In this document: positions 29,143 to 37,200 of the stretch, one piece after another
Position numbering within the stretch: position 1 is the stretch's first letter
Layout of the letters: the number at the start of each line of letters is the position of its first letter
DNA from: Roseiarcus sp963772555
GTDB lineage: Bacteria > Pseudomonadota > Alphaproteobacteria > Rhizobiales > Beijerinckiaceae
Direction of reading: 5' to 3'
Assembly (NCBI GenBank): GCA_963772555.1
Contig: CAVYXQ010000028.1
Span: forward strand, 73,865-137,864
Length of the DNA stretch: 64,000 bases
Made by a program: the position numbers and the translations under genes
Notes under the pieces: model-generated
What the model saw: only the letters and a program-made list of their open reading frames with translations
Databases searched by the model: none
What the model was told of the DNA's origin: nothing

Positions 29143-29940
29143 TCAGGCGGCGGCCTGTCGGGCTCTTCGATCGAAGAACAGCGCCTGGCTGACCGCCGCC
29201 CTGACGGAGTCCGGATTGAAGGGCTTCGACAAGAGGAAAGCGGGCTCCGGCCGATTGGCGATCGCACTGAGATAGCGGCCCGGATGCGCTGTGATGAAGA
29301 CGACGGGCTTGCTGGAACCCGTCAGGATCTCGTTCACGGCGTCAAGGCCCGAACTGCCGTCGGCGAGTTGGATGTCGGCCATGATCAACTCGGGCTGGCG
29401 TTCGGCTGCCAGGGCCACGGCCTGCCGTCGAGCTCGCGCCACGCCGACGACGTGATGGCCGAGGTCTTCGACGATCGTCTCCAGGTCCATCGCAATGATC
29501 GGCTCGTCCTCGATGATGAGGATCTTGGTCGCGAGTTCCTGTGCGATGTCGTGCGCGCTGCGCTCGAGGAGTGTGCGCACCCGGCCAGGGTCTAGGCCCA
29601 TGATCGTTGCGACTTCCGGAACGGTGAAGCCCTCGACAGCTCTGAGCAGGAACGCCTGCCGCGCCCGCGGCGACAAAGCCGCCAAATTGCGGTCGAAGGC
29701 TGACGCCTCCGAGGGATCGATGTCCAGGTCGCCAAAATGAGTTGCCGACCAGACGTCGAGGTAGAGCTGATAAAGCGCGAGGCGCGCGGGCGGTTGGCGT
29801 GGGAACGCTGCCGGATTCGCCAACAGATATTCCAACGTCGCCGTCAGATAGGCGTCTCCGCTTTCCTGAGAGCCGTTCAGCGCGCGGGAAAAGCGCCTGA
29901 GGTAGGGAAGCAGTGGCGCAATTTCTTTCGAGATCGACAT
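29143..29940 (-). CDS. phyR: PhyR, anti-anti-sigma response regulator of the general stress response
   Basis: A 265-residue protein with a sigma-factor-like N-terminal half (about 1-130, including LSPRARQAFLLRAVEGFTVPEVATIMGLDPGRVRTLLERS) and a receiver domain (about 138-260). The receiver reads KILIIEDEPIIAMDLE, the phospho-acceptor Asp is in LIMADIQLAD, and the Lys is in LSKPF. When phosphorylated, PhyR binds NepR and releases the sigma factor EcfG. It is divergent from nepR-ecfG, the canonical arrangement. No GGAAC motif was found in front of phyR itself. Confidence 0.97.
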   Translation of the reverse strand: MSISKEIAPLLPYLRRFSRALNGSQESGDAYLTATLEYLLANPAAFPRQPPARLALYQLYLDVWSATHFGDLDIDPSEASAFDRNLAALSPRARQAFLLRAVEGFTVPEVATIMGLDPGRVRTLLERSAHDIAQELATKILIIEDEPIIAMDLETIVEDLGHHVVGVARARRQAVALAAERQPELIMADIQLADGSSGLDAVNEILTGSSKPVVFITAHPGRYLSAIANRPEPAFLLSKPFNPDSVRAAVSQALFFDRRARQAAA

Positions 29941-30246
29941 GGACTGTGTCTCTTCGGTTTGCCAAGGCCCGTTTGCGATTTTCTTTTTTTGCCTTGGGCG
30001 TGGTTGCCTTGGGCGTGGTCATCGCCCGTGACCGAACCTTGTCAAATTCGTTTCGAGGCTTCAATTGTGGAAAGTACTTAGGTCCGGCACGCGAACCGCG
30101 AGCGCGTGGGAGGCGTAAACAAGGCCGTCGTGAGGCGCGATAAAAAAATATTCGCGCGGCGCCCGGAACTTTCTTCGCTGCGCTAAGTTTGAGGCTGATG
30201 TGGGCGGGGCGCGCGATCGCGCCTTAATGAGGCGAATTGGGGCGAC
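29941..30246. other. phyR-nepR divergent regulatory region
   Basis: These 306 bases contain a tandem duplication of TGCCTTGGGCGTGGT (about 29989-30018), an AT-rich tract at 30141-30152 and the EcfG-type site at 30165-30189. No small gene is supported inside. Confidence 0.5.
30165..30189 (+). promoter_or_regulatory. EcfG-type autoregulatory promoter of nepR-ecfG
   Basis: GGAAC (30165-30169)-N16-AGTT (30186-30189), 57 bases before nepR. The -10 has A in place of C. Autoregulation of ecfG loci by their own sigma factor is well known. Confidence 0.65.
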
Positions 30247-30459
30247 ATGAAAAAATCGAGTGCGGTTGAGCGGGGCGAGCTCCCAAGCGAGGGCGCGTTG
30301 GATCCCAAGGTGCTGGAGACGATCGGGCGAGCGCTGAAGGCGCATTACGTCGAGCTCGTCGAGGCGCCCCTACCCGACAAGTTTGTCGAACTGCTCCGGC
30401 GGCTCGAAGTCGAGGAGCAGTCGGCGAAAGCACGGGGGAGGCGGAATGCCGACGACTAG
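30247..30459 (+). CDS. nepR: NepR anti-sigma factor
   Basis: A 70-residue anti-sigma protein with the two-helix NepR core: LDPKVLETIGRALKAHYVELVEAPLPDKFVELLRRL (about 18-53), including the conserved KxxYxxLVExPxPDKFxxLLxxL pattern. It holds EcfG inactive until phospho-PhyR titrates it. Its 3' end overlaps the start of ecfG by 14 bases, implying coupled translation and a fixed stoichiometry. Confidence 0.95.
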   Translation: MKKSSAVERGELPSEGALDPKVLETIGRALKAHYVELVEAPLPDKFVELLRRLEVEEQSAKARGRRNADD

Positions 30460-30976
30460 CTTCAGGGATGATCTCATCGCGGAAATCAAGAATCTGCGAG
30501 CTTTCGCCATCTCGCTGTCGGGGTCGGTGTCGCTGGCCGACGACCTCGTGCAGGAGACGTTGCTCAGAGCCTGGAGCAAATCGGACAAGTTCCAGCCAGG
30601 AACCAGCCTGCGCGCCTGGCTGTTCACGATCCTGCGCAACATCTACTATTCGAACTATCGCAAACGGGCGCGCGAGGTGCAGGACAGCGACGGGGCCTAT
30701 GCCCGCCGCCTGACGGTCTCCGGGGACCAGGAGAGCCACCTCGACCTCGAGGATTTTCGCAAGGCGCTGACGAAGCTTCCTGCCGAACAACGCGAAGTGC
30801 TGACGCTTGTCGGCGCGAGCGGACTTTCGTACGAGGAGGCCGCAGTCATCTGCGACGTGGAAATCGGCACCATCAAGAGCCGTCTGAGCCGGGCCCGTTC
30901 GAAGCTTGTCGAGCTTCTTGGGCTGGACGAGGCCGCCGTCCCCCCGATCGAACGGCGGATCCGACGCGCCGGCTAG
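30446..30976 (+). CDS. ecfG: EcfG-type sigma factor of the general stress response
   Basis: A 176-residue ECF sigma factor of the ECF15/EcfG group. Region 2 covers about 10-75 (LRAFAISLSGSVSLADDLVQETLLRAWSKSDKFQPGTSLRAWLFTILRN), and region 4 about 115-165 (LPAEQREVLTLVGASGLSYEEAAVICDVEIGTIKSRLSRARSKLVELL). The start at 30446 (MPTTSFRDDLIAEIKNLRAF) is chosen because a GGGGGAGG ribosome-binding stretch lies just upstream and overlaps nepR. It directs RNA polymerase to GGAAC-N16/17-CGTT promoters, many of which occur in this window. Confidence 0.97.
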   Translation: MPTTSFRDDLIAEIKNLRAFAISLSGSVSLADDLVQETLLRAWSKSDKFQPGTSLRAWLFTILRNIYYSNYRKRAREVQDSDGAYARRLTVSGDQESHLDLEDFRKALTKLPAEQREVLTLVGASGLSYEEAAVICDVEIGTIKSRLSRARSKLVELLGLDEAAVPPIERRIRRAG

Positions 30977-31029
30977 CCTTTCGCCGTTCGTCACTTCAAT
31001 CGCTTTCCATGGTGTGGCTACGGGCTGGC

Positions 31030-31055
31030 GGAACAGCACCCTGCCCGCGCTCGTT
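31030..31055 (+). promoter_or_regulatory. EcfG-type promoter for the ferritin-like gene
   Basis: GGAAC (31030-31034)-N17-CGTT (31052-31055), 31 bases before the ATG at 31087. Exact consensus match. Confidence 0.8.
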
Positions 31056-31086
31056 ATAGCTTTACTTACGGATGACGGAGAGGGCG

Positions 31087-31608
31087 ATGAACGGAGGCGC
31101 CAAACTCAAAGAGCTCTTTGTGGAGGGGCTCAAGGACGCGTTTTTCGCCGAGAAACTGGTGCTCAGGGCGCTGAAGAAAATGGCGACCCAGACCGCCTCG
31201 CCCGAGCTCAAGACTGCCTTCGAGGCCCATATCGGCGAAACCCGGAATCACGTCGAGCGCCTGCTGCGGATCTTCGACGATATCGAGTGGCCGGAACAGA
31301 TCGACAGTCCCGTGCGTGGAGAAACCTACGACGCCATCGTCGACGTCGTCGACGATACCCGGCAGGTCGTTGACGGCCTGATGGGGCCGCAGGCGCTGGA
31401 CGCCGCTTTCGCGGCTTCCGCGCAGGCGGTCGGGCACTATGAGATCGCGCGCTACGGTCTCCTGCATACCTGGGCGCAGCAGCTTGGGCTGATCTACGCC
31501 GCCAAGCTCCTCCAGGACACGCTGCACGAAGAAATGAATTCAGAGAAACTGTTCGGCCAGTTCGCCGCGCAGAATATGGAACATGCAAGGATCGGTCAGG
31601 CGGCGTGA
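31087..31608 (+). CDS. YciE/YciF-type ferritin-like protein (DUF892)
   Basis: A 173-residue four-helix-bundle protein of the DUF892 family: KLKELFVEGLKDAFFAEKLVLRALKKMA, EAHIGETRNHVERLLRIFDDI and HYEIARYGLLHTWAQQLG carry the Glu/His residues typical of a di-iron site. YciE/YciF proteins are stress-induced (osmotic and general stress), with unproven activity. The start at 31087 follows GGAGAGGGCG. It is expressed from a clear EcfG-type promoter and lies just after ecfG. Confidence 0.93.
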   Translation: MNGGAKLKELFVEGLKDAFFAEKLVLRALKKMATQTASPELKTAFEAHIGETRNHVERLLRIFDDIEWPEQIDSPVRGETYDAIVDVVDDTRQVVDGLMGPQALDAAFAASAQAVGHYEIARYGLLHTWAQQLGLIYAAKLLQDTLHEEMNSEKLFGQFAAQNMEHARIGQAA

Positions 31609-31645
31609 CAGGAGCGCGATCCTTCAGCGCGCGAGCGCGTCTGGT

Positions 31646-32026
31646 TCAGCGCAAAAGCGCGTCTTGCACGGCGGAAACCAGCACGCCCGGTGGTGCGGGC
31701 TTTTCGACGATGGAGCAGTCCTGCCATTCCGCCAGGCCCGCGTCGTGACGCGCCTGGCCAGTGTAGAGGACGAACGGAACCCCGCGGCTCGCAAGCCCAC
31801 GCGCCACCGGAGAAACCGTCTCTGAACCGAGCAGGAAATCGAGGACAGCGACCGAAAAGTCGCCTCTGGTCGACCGCGACAACGCGTCCTGCAACGTCCG
31901 ACACGCGCCAACGACCACCGCCCCGGCGTCAACCAAGGTCAATTCAAGTTCCATAAGCAGGAGAGGATCGTCCTCGACCAGAAGGACCCGGACTCCGCTC
32001 AAACCACTGTGATTGATCTCTATCAT
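31646..32026 (-). CDS. Single-domain response regulator (CheY-like)
   Basis: A 126-residue lone receiver domain. RVLLVEDDPLLLMELELTL carries the acidic pair, VAVLDFLLGS the phospho-acceptor Asp, VLYTGQA the Thr and IVEKPAPPGVL the Lys. There is no output domain. In alphaproteobacterial stress networks, such proteins (SdrG/MrrA type) relay phosphate between HWE kinases and PhyR. The start is the ATG of MIEINHSG. Its EcfG-type promoter and the nearby phyR and HWE kinase support that role by inference. Confidence 0.85.
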   Translation of the reverse strand: MIEINHSGLSGVRVLLVEDDPLLLMELELTLVDAGAVVVGACRTLQDALSRSTRGDFSVAVLDFLLGSETVSPVARGLASRGVPFVLYTGQARHDAGLAEWQDCSIVEKPAPPGVLVSAVQDALLR

Positions 32027-32104
32027 TTCATTGCCCGCCGGGTCGGGGGCCGGATTTACGACAGGGGAGCGCAGTCTATTCGTCCAAATCCGCCTTAATC
32101 CAAC

Positions 32105-32129
32105 AACGGGTCGAATGACATCTTGTTCC
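32105..32129 (-). promoter_or_regulatory. EcfG-type promoter for the single-domain response regulator
   Basis: On the minus strand GGAAC (32129-32125)-N16-CGTT (32108-32105), 78 bases before the ATG at 32026. Exact consensus match. Confidence 0.7.
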
Positions 32130-32240
32130 GCGGGCCGGGAACGCCGCTTTTCAACGAAATTCGGCAGTCTCGGAACGCCCGGGCGATTGCCGGGTTGAGC
32201 CCCGTCAATCCAAGGGTTCTGCGAGAGCGCGGAGATCGCA

Positions 32241-32348
32241 ATGTTTGGCCCGGAAGTCCTGCAATTCGAGGTCATTCGGACCATCGCCGCCTCGCTCATC
32301 AGCGTCGCCATCGTGCTGCTCTGGTTCGTGGCGACCAGCCGACAATGA
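32241..32348 (+). CDS. Very small single-pass membrane protein, 35 aa
   Basis: MFGPEVLQFEVIRTIAASLI... with one hydrophobic helix (about 11-30) and a short polar tail ending in SRQ. A GGAG stretch lies 6 bases upstream of the ATG. It is not recognised as a known family. The overlap with no other gene and the clean membrane helix make it plausible. It sits in the gap between the response regulator and the DUF2934/ku operon. Confidence 0.5.
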   Translation: MFGPEVLQFEVIRTIAASLISVAIVLLWFVATSRQ

Positions 32349-32394
32349 GCTCTGGCTTGGAAAAGAGGGCGGAACGAATTGAGCGGCCGGAAGC

Positions 32395-32420
32395 GGAACT
32401 TGGGACCCCGTCCCGCCGTT
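32395..32420 (+). promoter_or_regulatory. EcfG-type promoter for DUF2934-ku
   Basis: GGAAC (32395-32399)-N17-CGTT (32417-32420), 65 bases before the ATG at 32486. Exact consensus match. Confidence 0.75.
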
Positions 32421-32485
32421 TTGTGGTGGCGTCGCAAAGGTGGCCAACGAGCGCTGCGCTCGATGGAGCGGGATCGGAGGCGGTG

Positions 32486-32737
32486 ATGGATAGAGAGAAC
32501 AGGGTTCGCGAAATCGCATATTTAATCTGGGAGGAAGAGGGTCGGCCGGACGGCGAAGCGGAACGGCACTGGCTGGCCGCGGAAATCGTTTGCGACAGCG
32601 AAGACTTGGAGCGGAAGAACGAAGACGCGGAGCGCAAGGACGTCGAGGGCGAACCGACGGGCAAGTCGGCTAAGGCGCCGGATGCGGCCGAGGCGAAACC
32701 CATCGGCGACGCTAGCAAACGGAAGTCGGCCGCCTGA
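32486..32737 (+). CDS. DUF2934 domain protein
   Basis: An 83-residue protein. The N-terminal half MDRENRVREIAYLIWEEEGR...AERHWLAAEIV is the DUF2934 motif (R-AY-LWE-EG-P-G--E-HW--A). The rest is a highly charged, probably disordered tail (EDLERKNEDAERKDVEGEP). The family function is unknown. It is the first gene of a two-gene unit with ku, which begins 11 bases after its stop, under an EcfG-type promoter. Confidence 0.9.
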   Translation: MDRENRVREIAYLIWEEEGRPDGEAERHWLAAEIVCDSEDLERKNEDAERKDVEGEPTGKSAKAPDAAEAKPIGDASKRKSAA

Positions 32738-32748
32738 AGCGCCCGGCG

Positions 32749-33573
32749 ATGGCGCCGCGCCCGTTCTGGAAGGGCTACCTGAAGCTGTCGCTGGTGACCT
32801 GCCCGGTCGCGCTGACGCCCGCAACAAGCAGCGCAGACAAGGTTCGCTTCCACACCCTCAACCGGAGGACGGGCAACCGCGTTGTCAGCCGCTATGTGGA
32901 CAGTCAGTCGCAGACGCCGATCGATGAGGACGACGAGGTCCGCGGCTATGCCCGCGGCGAACATGACTTCGTGCTCCTCGAGGAGGATGAACTGGAATCC
33001 GTCCGCCTCGAGAGCGCGCGCACCATTGACATCGAAAGCTTTACCGCCTCGGAAAGCATCGACTGGGTCTGGTACGATACGCCCTACTACCTGACGCCGG
33101 ACGATCCGGTCGGCGTCGAGGCCTACTGCGTCATCCGCGACGCCATGGGCGCGACCGGGACGGTTGGCGTGTCGCGTCTCGTTCTCCATCGCCGCGAGCG
33201 GGCGGTCCTTTTGAAGGCGCGCGACAAGGGCATCGAGATTTGGACGTTGCGCTACAGCGACGAGGTGCGCAATCCGTCCGACATCTTCGGCTCGCTGCCT
33301 GAGATCGATCCCAATCCCGATCTCCTCCAACTCGTCTCCGAGTTGATCGCCGAGCGAAAAACGCCGTGGAGCCCGGACATGGTCCGCGACCCGGTCCAGG
33401 AGCGGCTTCTCGACATCATCAGCGAGAAGAAGAAGGGCGCGCCGGCGCGCCCTCGCGCCAGGGACGAAGCCGCGCCTGCGCCGAGCAACGTGGTCAATAT
33501 CATGGACGCGTTGCGCAGAAGCGTCGCTGCCGAGGCGGGCTCAAAAAAACCGACGGGCGGCCAGCGCCGCTAG
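32749..33573 (+). CDS. ku: Non-homologous end-joining protein Ku (first copy)
   Basis: A 274-residue bacterial Ku, the homodimeric ring that binds broken DNA ends and recruits LigD. It begins MAPRPFWKGYLKLSLVTCPVAL, with the typical FHTLNRRTGNRV and DEVRGYARGEHDFVLLEEDEL regions. The core domain ends at about residue 235, followed by a short basic C-terminal tail. It is co-transcribed with DUF2934 and converges on ligD, whose stop is 4 bases away. The second Ku here is only distantly similar, so the two may form hetero- or alternative complexes. Confidence 0.95.
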   Translation: MAPRPFWKGYLKLSLVTCPVALTPATSSADKVRFHTLNRRTGNRVVSRYVDSQSQTPIDEDDEVRGYARGEHDFVLLEEDELESVRLESARTIDIESFTASESIDWVWYDTPYYLTPDDPVGVEAYCVIRDAMGATGTVGVSRLVLHRRERAVLLKARDKGIEIWTLRYSDEVRNPSDIFGSLPEIDPNPDLLQLVSELIAERKTPWSPDMVRDPVQERLLDIISEKKKGAPARPRARDEAAPAPSNVVNIMDALRRSVAAEAGSKKPTGGQRR

Positions 33574-33577
33574 CCGC

Positions 33578-36097
33578 TCAGCGCCCGACCCGGCGCCGCG
33601 GCTTGATCGGCTCGATCGGCGCCGCGGCGGCGCGGAACCCGTCCCACGGGTCGCGCTTGAGCGCCGCGAGCCGGGCGGGCGCGTTGCCGACAGTGAAATG
33701 GGCCGGCCCGATCGCCGGGCCGAGCTCCTCCCAGGCGAGCGGCATCGAGACGGCGGCGCCCGGGCGGGCGCGTGTCGAATAGGCCGCGACCGCGGTCGTT
33801 CCGCGCTGGTTGCGCAGATAATCGACCAGGATCTTGCCGGTTCGCTTCGCCTTGGCGATGGTGGCGACATAGCGCTCCGGGCTGTCGGCGGCCATCGAGT
33901 CGGCGATGGCTTTGGTGAACGCCTTGACCCCCGGCCACTCGGCCTTCGGCTTCACGGGCGAGACGACGTGCAGGCCTTTCCCGCCGGAGGTCTTCACGAA
34001 AGAGGCGAGCCCTGCGTCCTTGAGCCGCGCGCGGACTTCCTGCGCGGCTTCGATCACCGTCTCCCAGCCGACATTGTCGCCGGGGTCGAGGTCCATGATG
34101 ATCATGTCCGGCCGCTCCCAGTTGAGCAGCGTGGAGCCCCAGGGATGGATCTCGAGCGTCGCCGCCTGCACCAGCCCGATGAGGCCGTCGAGATCGCGGA
34201 TCGCGATCAACGGTTCGCCCGGCTCCTTGGGATCCTGGACCTGCACGATCGTCTTGTTGATGCCTTTCCAGGCGTGCTTCTGGAAAAACTTCTGGCCGTT
34301 GATCCCGTCGGGGCAACGCACCAGCGCAAGCGGCCGGTCGACGACGGTCGGCGCCATGTGCGGCCAGACCTCGGCGTAATAGTCGGCAAGCCCTTCCTTG
34401 GTGACGCCTTCGTCCGGCCAATAGACCCGGTCGGGATGGGTCAGCTTCACGTTTCGGGCCTCCGGTTTCGGCGCCGTCTCCGCCGGTGGAGATTCGCGGA
34501 CGATTTCGCGCGGCGGCTTGTCCTCGCGCAAGGCGCGGAAGGAGGCATGACGCAGAAGGCCGTCGGCGGTCCAGGTGCGGAAGTCGACCTCCGCCACGAG
34601 CTCCGGCCGCACGTAGCGCACCTGGCGCGCCTCGTCGGCGCTGAGGCGCCTGGCGAAGGGGCTCGCCGGGACGCGGATGGCCTCGAGCCGCTGATAGAGC
34701 GCGCGGGCGTTCGCGGCGCTGAAGCCCGTCCCGACCCGGCCCACATAGCGGAGCTTGTCGCCCTCGTAAACACCGAGGACCAGGGACCCGATGGCGTTGC
34801 TGGCCGCCGTCGACGGCACGTAGCCCGCCACGACGAACTCCTGGCGGGCGGAGCATTTCGATTTGATCCAGCTTTTCCCGCGCCCCGAGCGGTAGGGCGA
34901 ATCCGGGAGCTTCGAGACGACGCCCTCGAGACCGAGCTGGCAGGCATGTCGCAGCACGAGCTCGCCGCTCTCGTCGAAATGCCCGCTGACCCGGATGATG
35001 CCGGACCCATCGCCGACGATTGTCTCGAGCAGCGCCTTGCGCTCGATGAGCGGCGCTTCGCGCAGATCGAAACCGTCAAGATAGAGGAGATCGAAGGCGT
35101 AGAAGCGGAAGCGGTCCGTGCGGCCTTCGCTGAGGTCGGCCTGCAACGACGAAAAGTCGGAGGCGCCGGCGCCGTTCTCGACCACCAGCTCGCCATCGAT
35201 CAGCGCCTCACGCGCGGGTATCGCTTTGAAAGCCTCGATGATCGGCCCGCCGAATTTTTGCGTCCAGTCGAGCCCGCTGCGCGTCAGCAGCCTGACGCGG
35301 CCGTCCTTGACGTGGGCCTCGAGCCGGTAGCCGTCGAATTTGATCTCGTGCAGCCACCGTTCGCCCGCAAGCGGCGCTTTGACCAGCGAGGCGAGCATCG
35401 GCGCGACGAAGTCCGGCATCGGCCCTTTCTTCGCTCCCTTGATCGAACCGGGGTCGATCGCCGCGACGTCGGCCCGCGTCTGACCTTTCTTCTCGATGCG
35501 GCCCGTCTTCGAGGACCAGCCGGGCTCCTCGCGCGCCACCTCGTCGATCGGCCGTCCCGTCGCCGCAGAGTCCGGCTTCTCGTCGAGGATGTCGGGGGCG
35601 CCCTCCGCCCGGGCGAATTCGTCCTCGCCTTTGATGAGCAGCCAATTGTCGTGTTTCTCGCGCGCATTCCTGCGCATCCGCACGAGATGCCACCGGCCTT
35701 TGAGCTTCTCCCCGTGCAGCTCGAACTCGAGATGACCCTTGGCGAGGCCCTTGTGCGCGTCGCCGATCGGCGTCCAGGTTCCGCGGTCCCAGATAATGAC
35801 GGCGCCGCCGCCATATTCGCCTTTGGGGATCGTGCCCTCGAACGACCCGTAGTCGAGCGGATGATCCTCCACCTCGACGGCGAGCCGTTTTTCCCCGGGA
35901 ACGAGGCTCGGCCCGCGGGTCACGGCCCAGCTCTTCAGGACGCCGTCCATTTCGAGCCGGAAATCGTAATGGAGCCGGCGCGCCGCGTGCTTCTGCACGA
36001 CGAAGCTGGCGCCGCGCGCCGCCTTCGGCGGAACCTTCGGCCTCGGCTCGGGAGTCGAGGCGAAATTGCGCTTGGCGCGATACTGTTCGAGCGCCAT
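33578..36097 (-). CDS. ligD: Multifunctional DNA ligase D (phosphoesterase-ligase-polymerase)
   Basis: An 839-residue LigD with the domain order phosphoesterase (about 20-165: HAARRLHYDFRLEMDGVLKSWAV, then DHPLDYGSFEGTIPKGEYGGG), ATP-dependent ligase (about 210-520: the KxDG lysine in LHEIKFDGYRLEA) and polymerase/primase (about 545-835: MIMDLDPGD with the catalytic Asp pair). The start at 36097 is chosen because the Arg-rich extension to 36199 overlaps the upstream ku stop. It sits 4 bases after the second ku, in one operon. It processes and seals double-strand breaks. Confidence 0.96.
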   Translation of the reverse strand: MALEQYRAKRNFASTPEPRPKVPPKAARGASFVVQKHAARRLHYDFRLEMDGVLKSWAVTRGPSLVPGEKRLAVEVEDHPLDYGSFEGTIPKGEYGGGAVIIWDRGTWTPIGDAHKGLAKGHLEFELHGEKLKGRWHLVRMRRNAREKHDNWLLIKGEDEFARAEGAPDILDEKPDSAATGRPIDEVAREEPGWSSKTGRIEKKGQTRADVAAIDPGSIKGAKKGPMPDFVAPMLASLVKAPLAGERWLHEIKFDGYRLEAHVKDGRVRLLTRSGLDWTQKFGGPIIEAFKAIPAREALIDGELVVENGAGASDFSSLQADLSEGRTDRFRFYAFDLLYLDGFDLREAPLIERKALLETIVGDGSGIIRVSGHFDESGELVLRHACQLGLEGVVSKLPDSPYRSGRGKSWIKSKCSARQEFVVAGYVPSTAASNAIGSLVLGVYEGDKLRYVGRVGTGFSAANARALYQRLEAIRVPASPFARRLSADEARQVRYVRPELVAEVDFRTWTADGLLRHASFRALREDKPPREIVRESPPAETAPKPEARNVKLTHPDRVYWPDEGVTKEGLADYYAEVWPHMAPTVVDRPLALVRCPDGINGQKFFQKHAWKGINKTIVQVQDPKEPGEPLIAIRDLDGLIGLVQAATLEIHPWGSTLLNWERPDMIIMDLDPGDNVGWETVIEAAQEVRARLKDAGLASFVKTSGGKGLHVVSPVKPKAEWPGVKAFTKAIADSMAADSPERYVATIAKAKRTGKILVDYLRNQRGTTAVAAYSTRARPGAAVSMPLAWEELGPAIGPAHFTVGNAPARLAALKRDPWDGFRAAAAPIEPIKPRRRVGR

Positions 36098-36101
36098 TCG
36101 G

Positions 36102-36971
36102 CTAACCCGCTCGCTTGCGCGCAACCGGCTTCTTCGCCGCCGCGGCGCGGCGCGGCTTCGACTTCGCCTTGCCGCGACTCGGCGGGGGCTTGGCGCCAAG
36201 TCCGGCGCTTTCGCGCAGCGCCGCCAGGAGGTCGTCGGCGGCCTGAACCTTGGGCGGCTTTGGCCGTTCGATGGTTCTGCCCTCGAGCTTCGCCTTCACC
36301 AGCTCCGCCAGCGCCGCCTCGTACCGGTCGTGGAAGCTCTTCGGGTCGAAGTCGCCGCGCTTGGTGTTGATGATATGCTCGGCAAGCTCGAGCATCTCGC
36401 CCTTGATCCGGATTTCCGGCACGTCGGCGAAGGCCTCGCTCGCCGCGCGGACCTCGTAATCGAAATTGAGCGTCGTGGCGGCCAGGCCCGGGCCGTGCGC
36501 CCGCACCAGCACGGTCCGAACGCGCCGGAACAGAACGGCCTGGGCGATCGCCGCAGTCTGGGACCGCCGCAATCCCTCGCGGATCAGGGCGAAGGCCTCC
36601 TCGGCGCTGCGGTCGGAGGGCGCGAGATAGTAGGGGCGGTCGAAGTAGACGTCGTCGATCTCGGATATGTCGACAAACGCGGAAACCGTCAGCGTCTTGT
36701 CGCTCTGCGGCACCGCGGCAGCGATCTCCGCGGGCTCCAGGACCACATATTCTTCCTTGGCGACCTCGTATCCCTTGACCTGGTCCTCGCGCTCGACCGG
36801 CTCCCCCGTCGCCGCGTCGACCAACTGCCGGTTGACCCGATGGCCCGTCGTCCGGTTGACCGTATGCAAGGCGATGCGTTCGGCGGTCGACACGGCGGCG
36901 TAAAGGGCGACCGGGCACGTGAGCTCGGCGATCTTGAGGTAGCCTTTCCAGCTTGCTCTCGGCGGCGCCAT
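36102..36971 (-). CDS. ku: Non-homologous end-joining protein Ku (second copy)
   Basis: A 289-residue Ku (MAPPRASWKGYLKIAELTCPVALY...) with the family core (DDVYFDRPYYLAPSDRSAEEAFALI) and a long Lys/Arg/Pro/Ala-rich C-terminal tail (about 245-289) of the kind that contacts DNA or LigD. The start at 36971 places it 33 bases behind a GGAAC-N16-GGTT site. It is translationally adjacent to ligD, so this Ku is the likely dedicated partner, while the first copy at 32749 is separate. Confidence 0.95.
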   Translation of the reverse strand: MAPPRASWKGYLKIAELTCPVALYAAVSTAERIALHTVNRTTGHRVNRQLVDAATGEPVEREDQVKGYEVAKEEYVVLEPAEIAAAVPQSDKTLTVSAFVDISEIDDVYFDRPYYLAPSDRSAEEAFALIREGLRRSQTAAIAQAVLFRRVRTVLVRAHGPGLAATTLNFDYEVRAASEAFADVPEIRIKGEMLELAEHIINTKRGDFDPKSFHDRYEAALAELVKAKLEGRTIERPKPPKVQAADDLLAALRESAGLGAKPPPSRGKAKSKPRRAAAAKKPVARKRAG

Positions 36972-37004
36972 CGACCTAGCCTGACGAATTCCCCGGATTG
37001 GCGA

Positions 37005-37029
37005 AACCCGGTCCGTTGTGCATTGTTCC
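37005..37029 (-). promoter_or_regulatory. EcfG-type promoter for ku-ligD
   Basis: On the minus strand GGAAC (37029-37025)-N16-GGTT (37008-37005), 33 bases before the ku start at 36971. The -10 differs from CGTT in its first base. Confidence 0.6.
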
Positions 37030-37200
37030 CGAAACAAACCCTCGAGGGCCCGCTCGCAAGGTCACGCCAAAGCTGGAATTGAAGTAGCAGATTTGCTGGT
37101 TTGCGCCTATCTGCGAGCAAGCGCCGGGCGCAAGGGTCCTATGGCGGACCGAGCCGCAGGCGCTGGTTGAATTTGGGTAGTCTCGCCGGAGACCGATGCC

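Noticed and set aside
30064..30246. Possible small gene between phyR and nepR
   Set aside because: Frames here have no ribosome-binding site, and the region carries promoter motifs and a direct repeat.
33698..36370. 890-residue plus-strand open frame across ligD
   Set aside because: Antisense shadow of ligD, with low-complexity Arg/Ala/Asp/Gly composition and no start signal.
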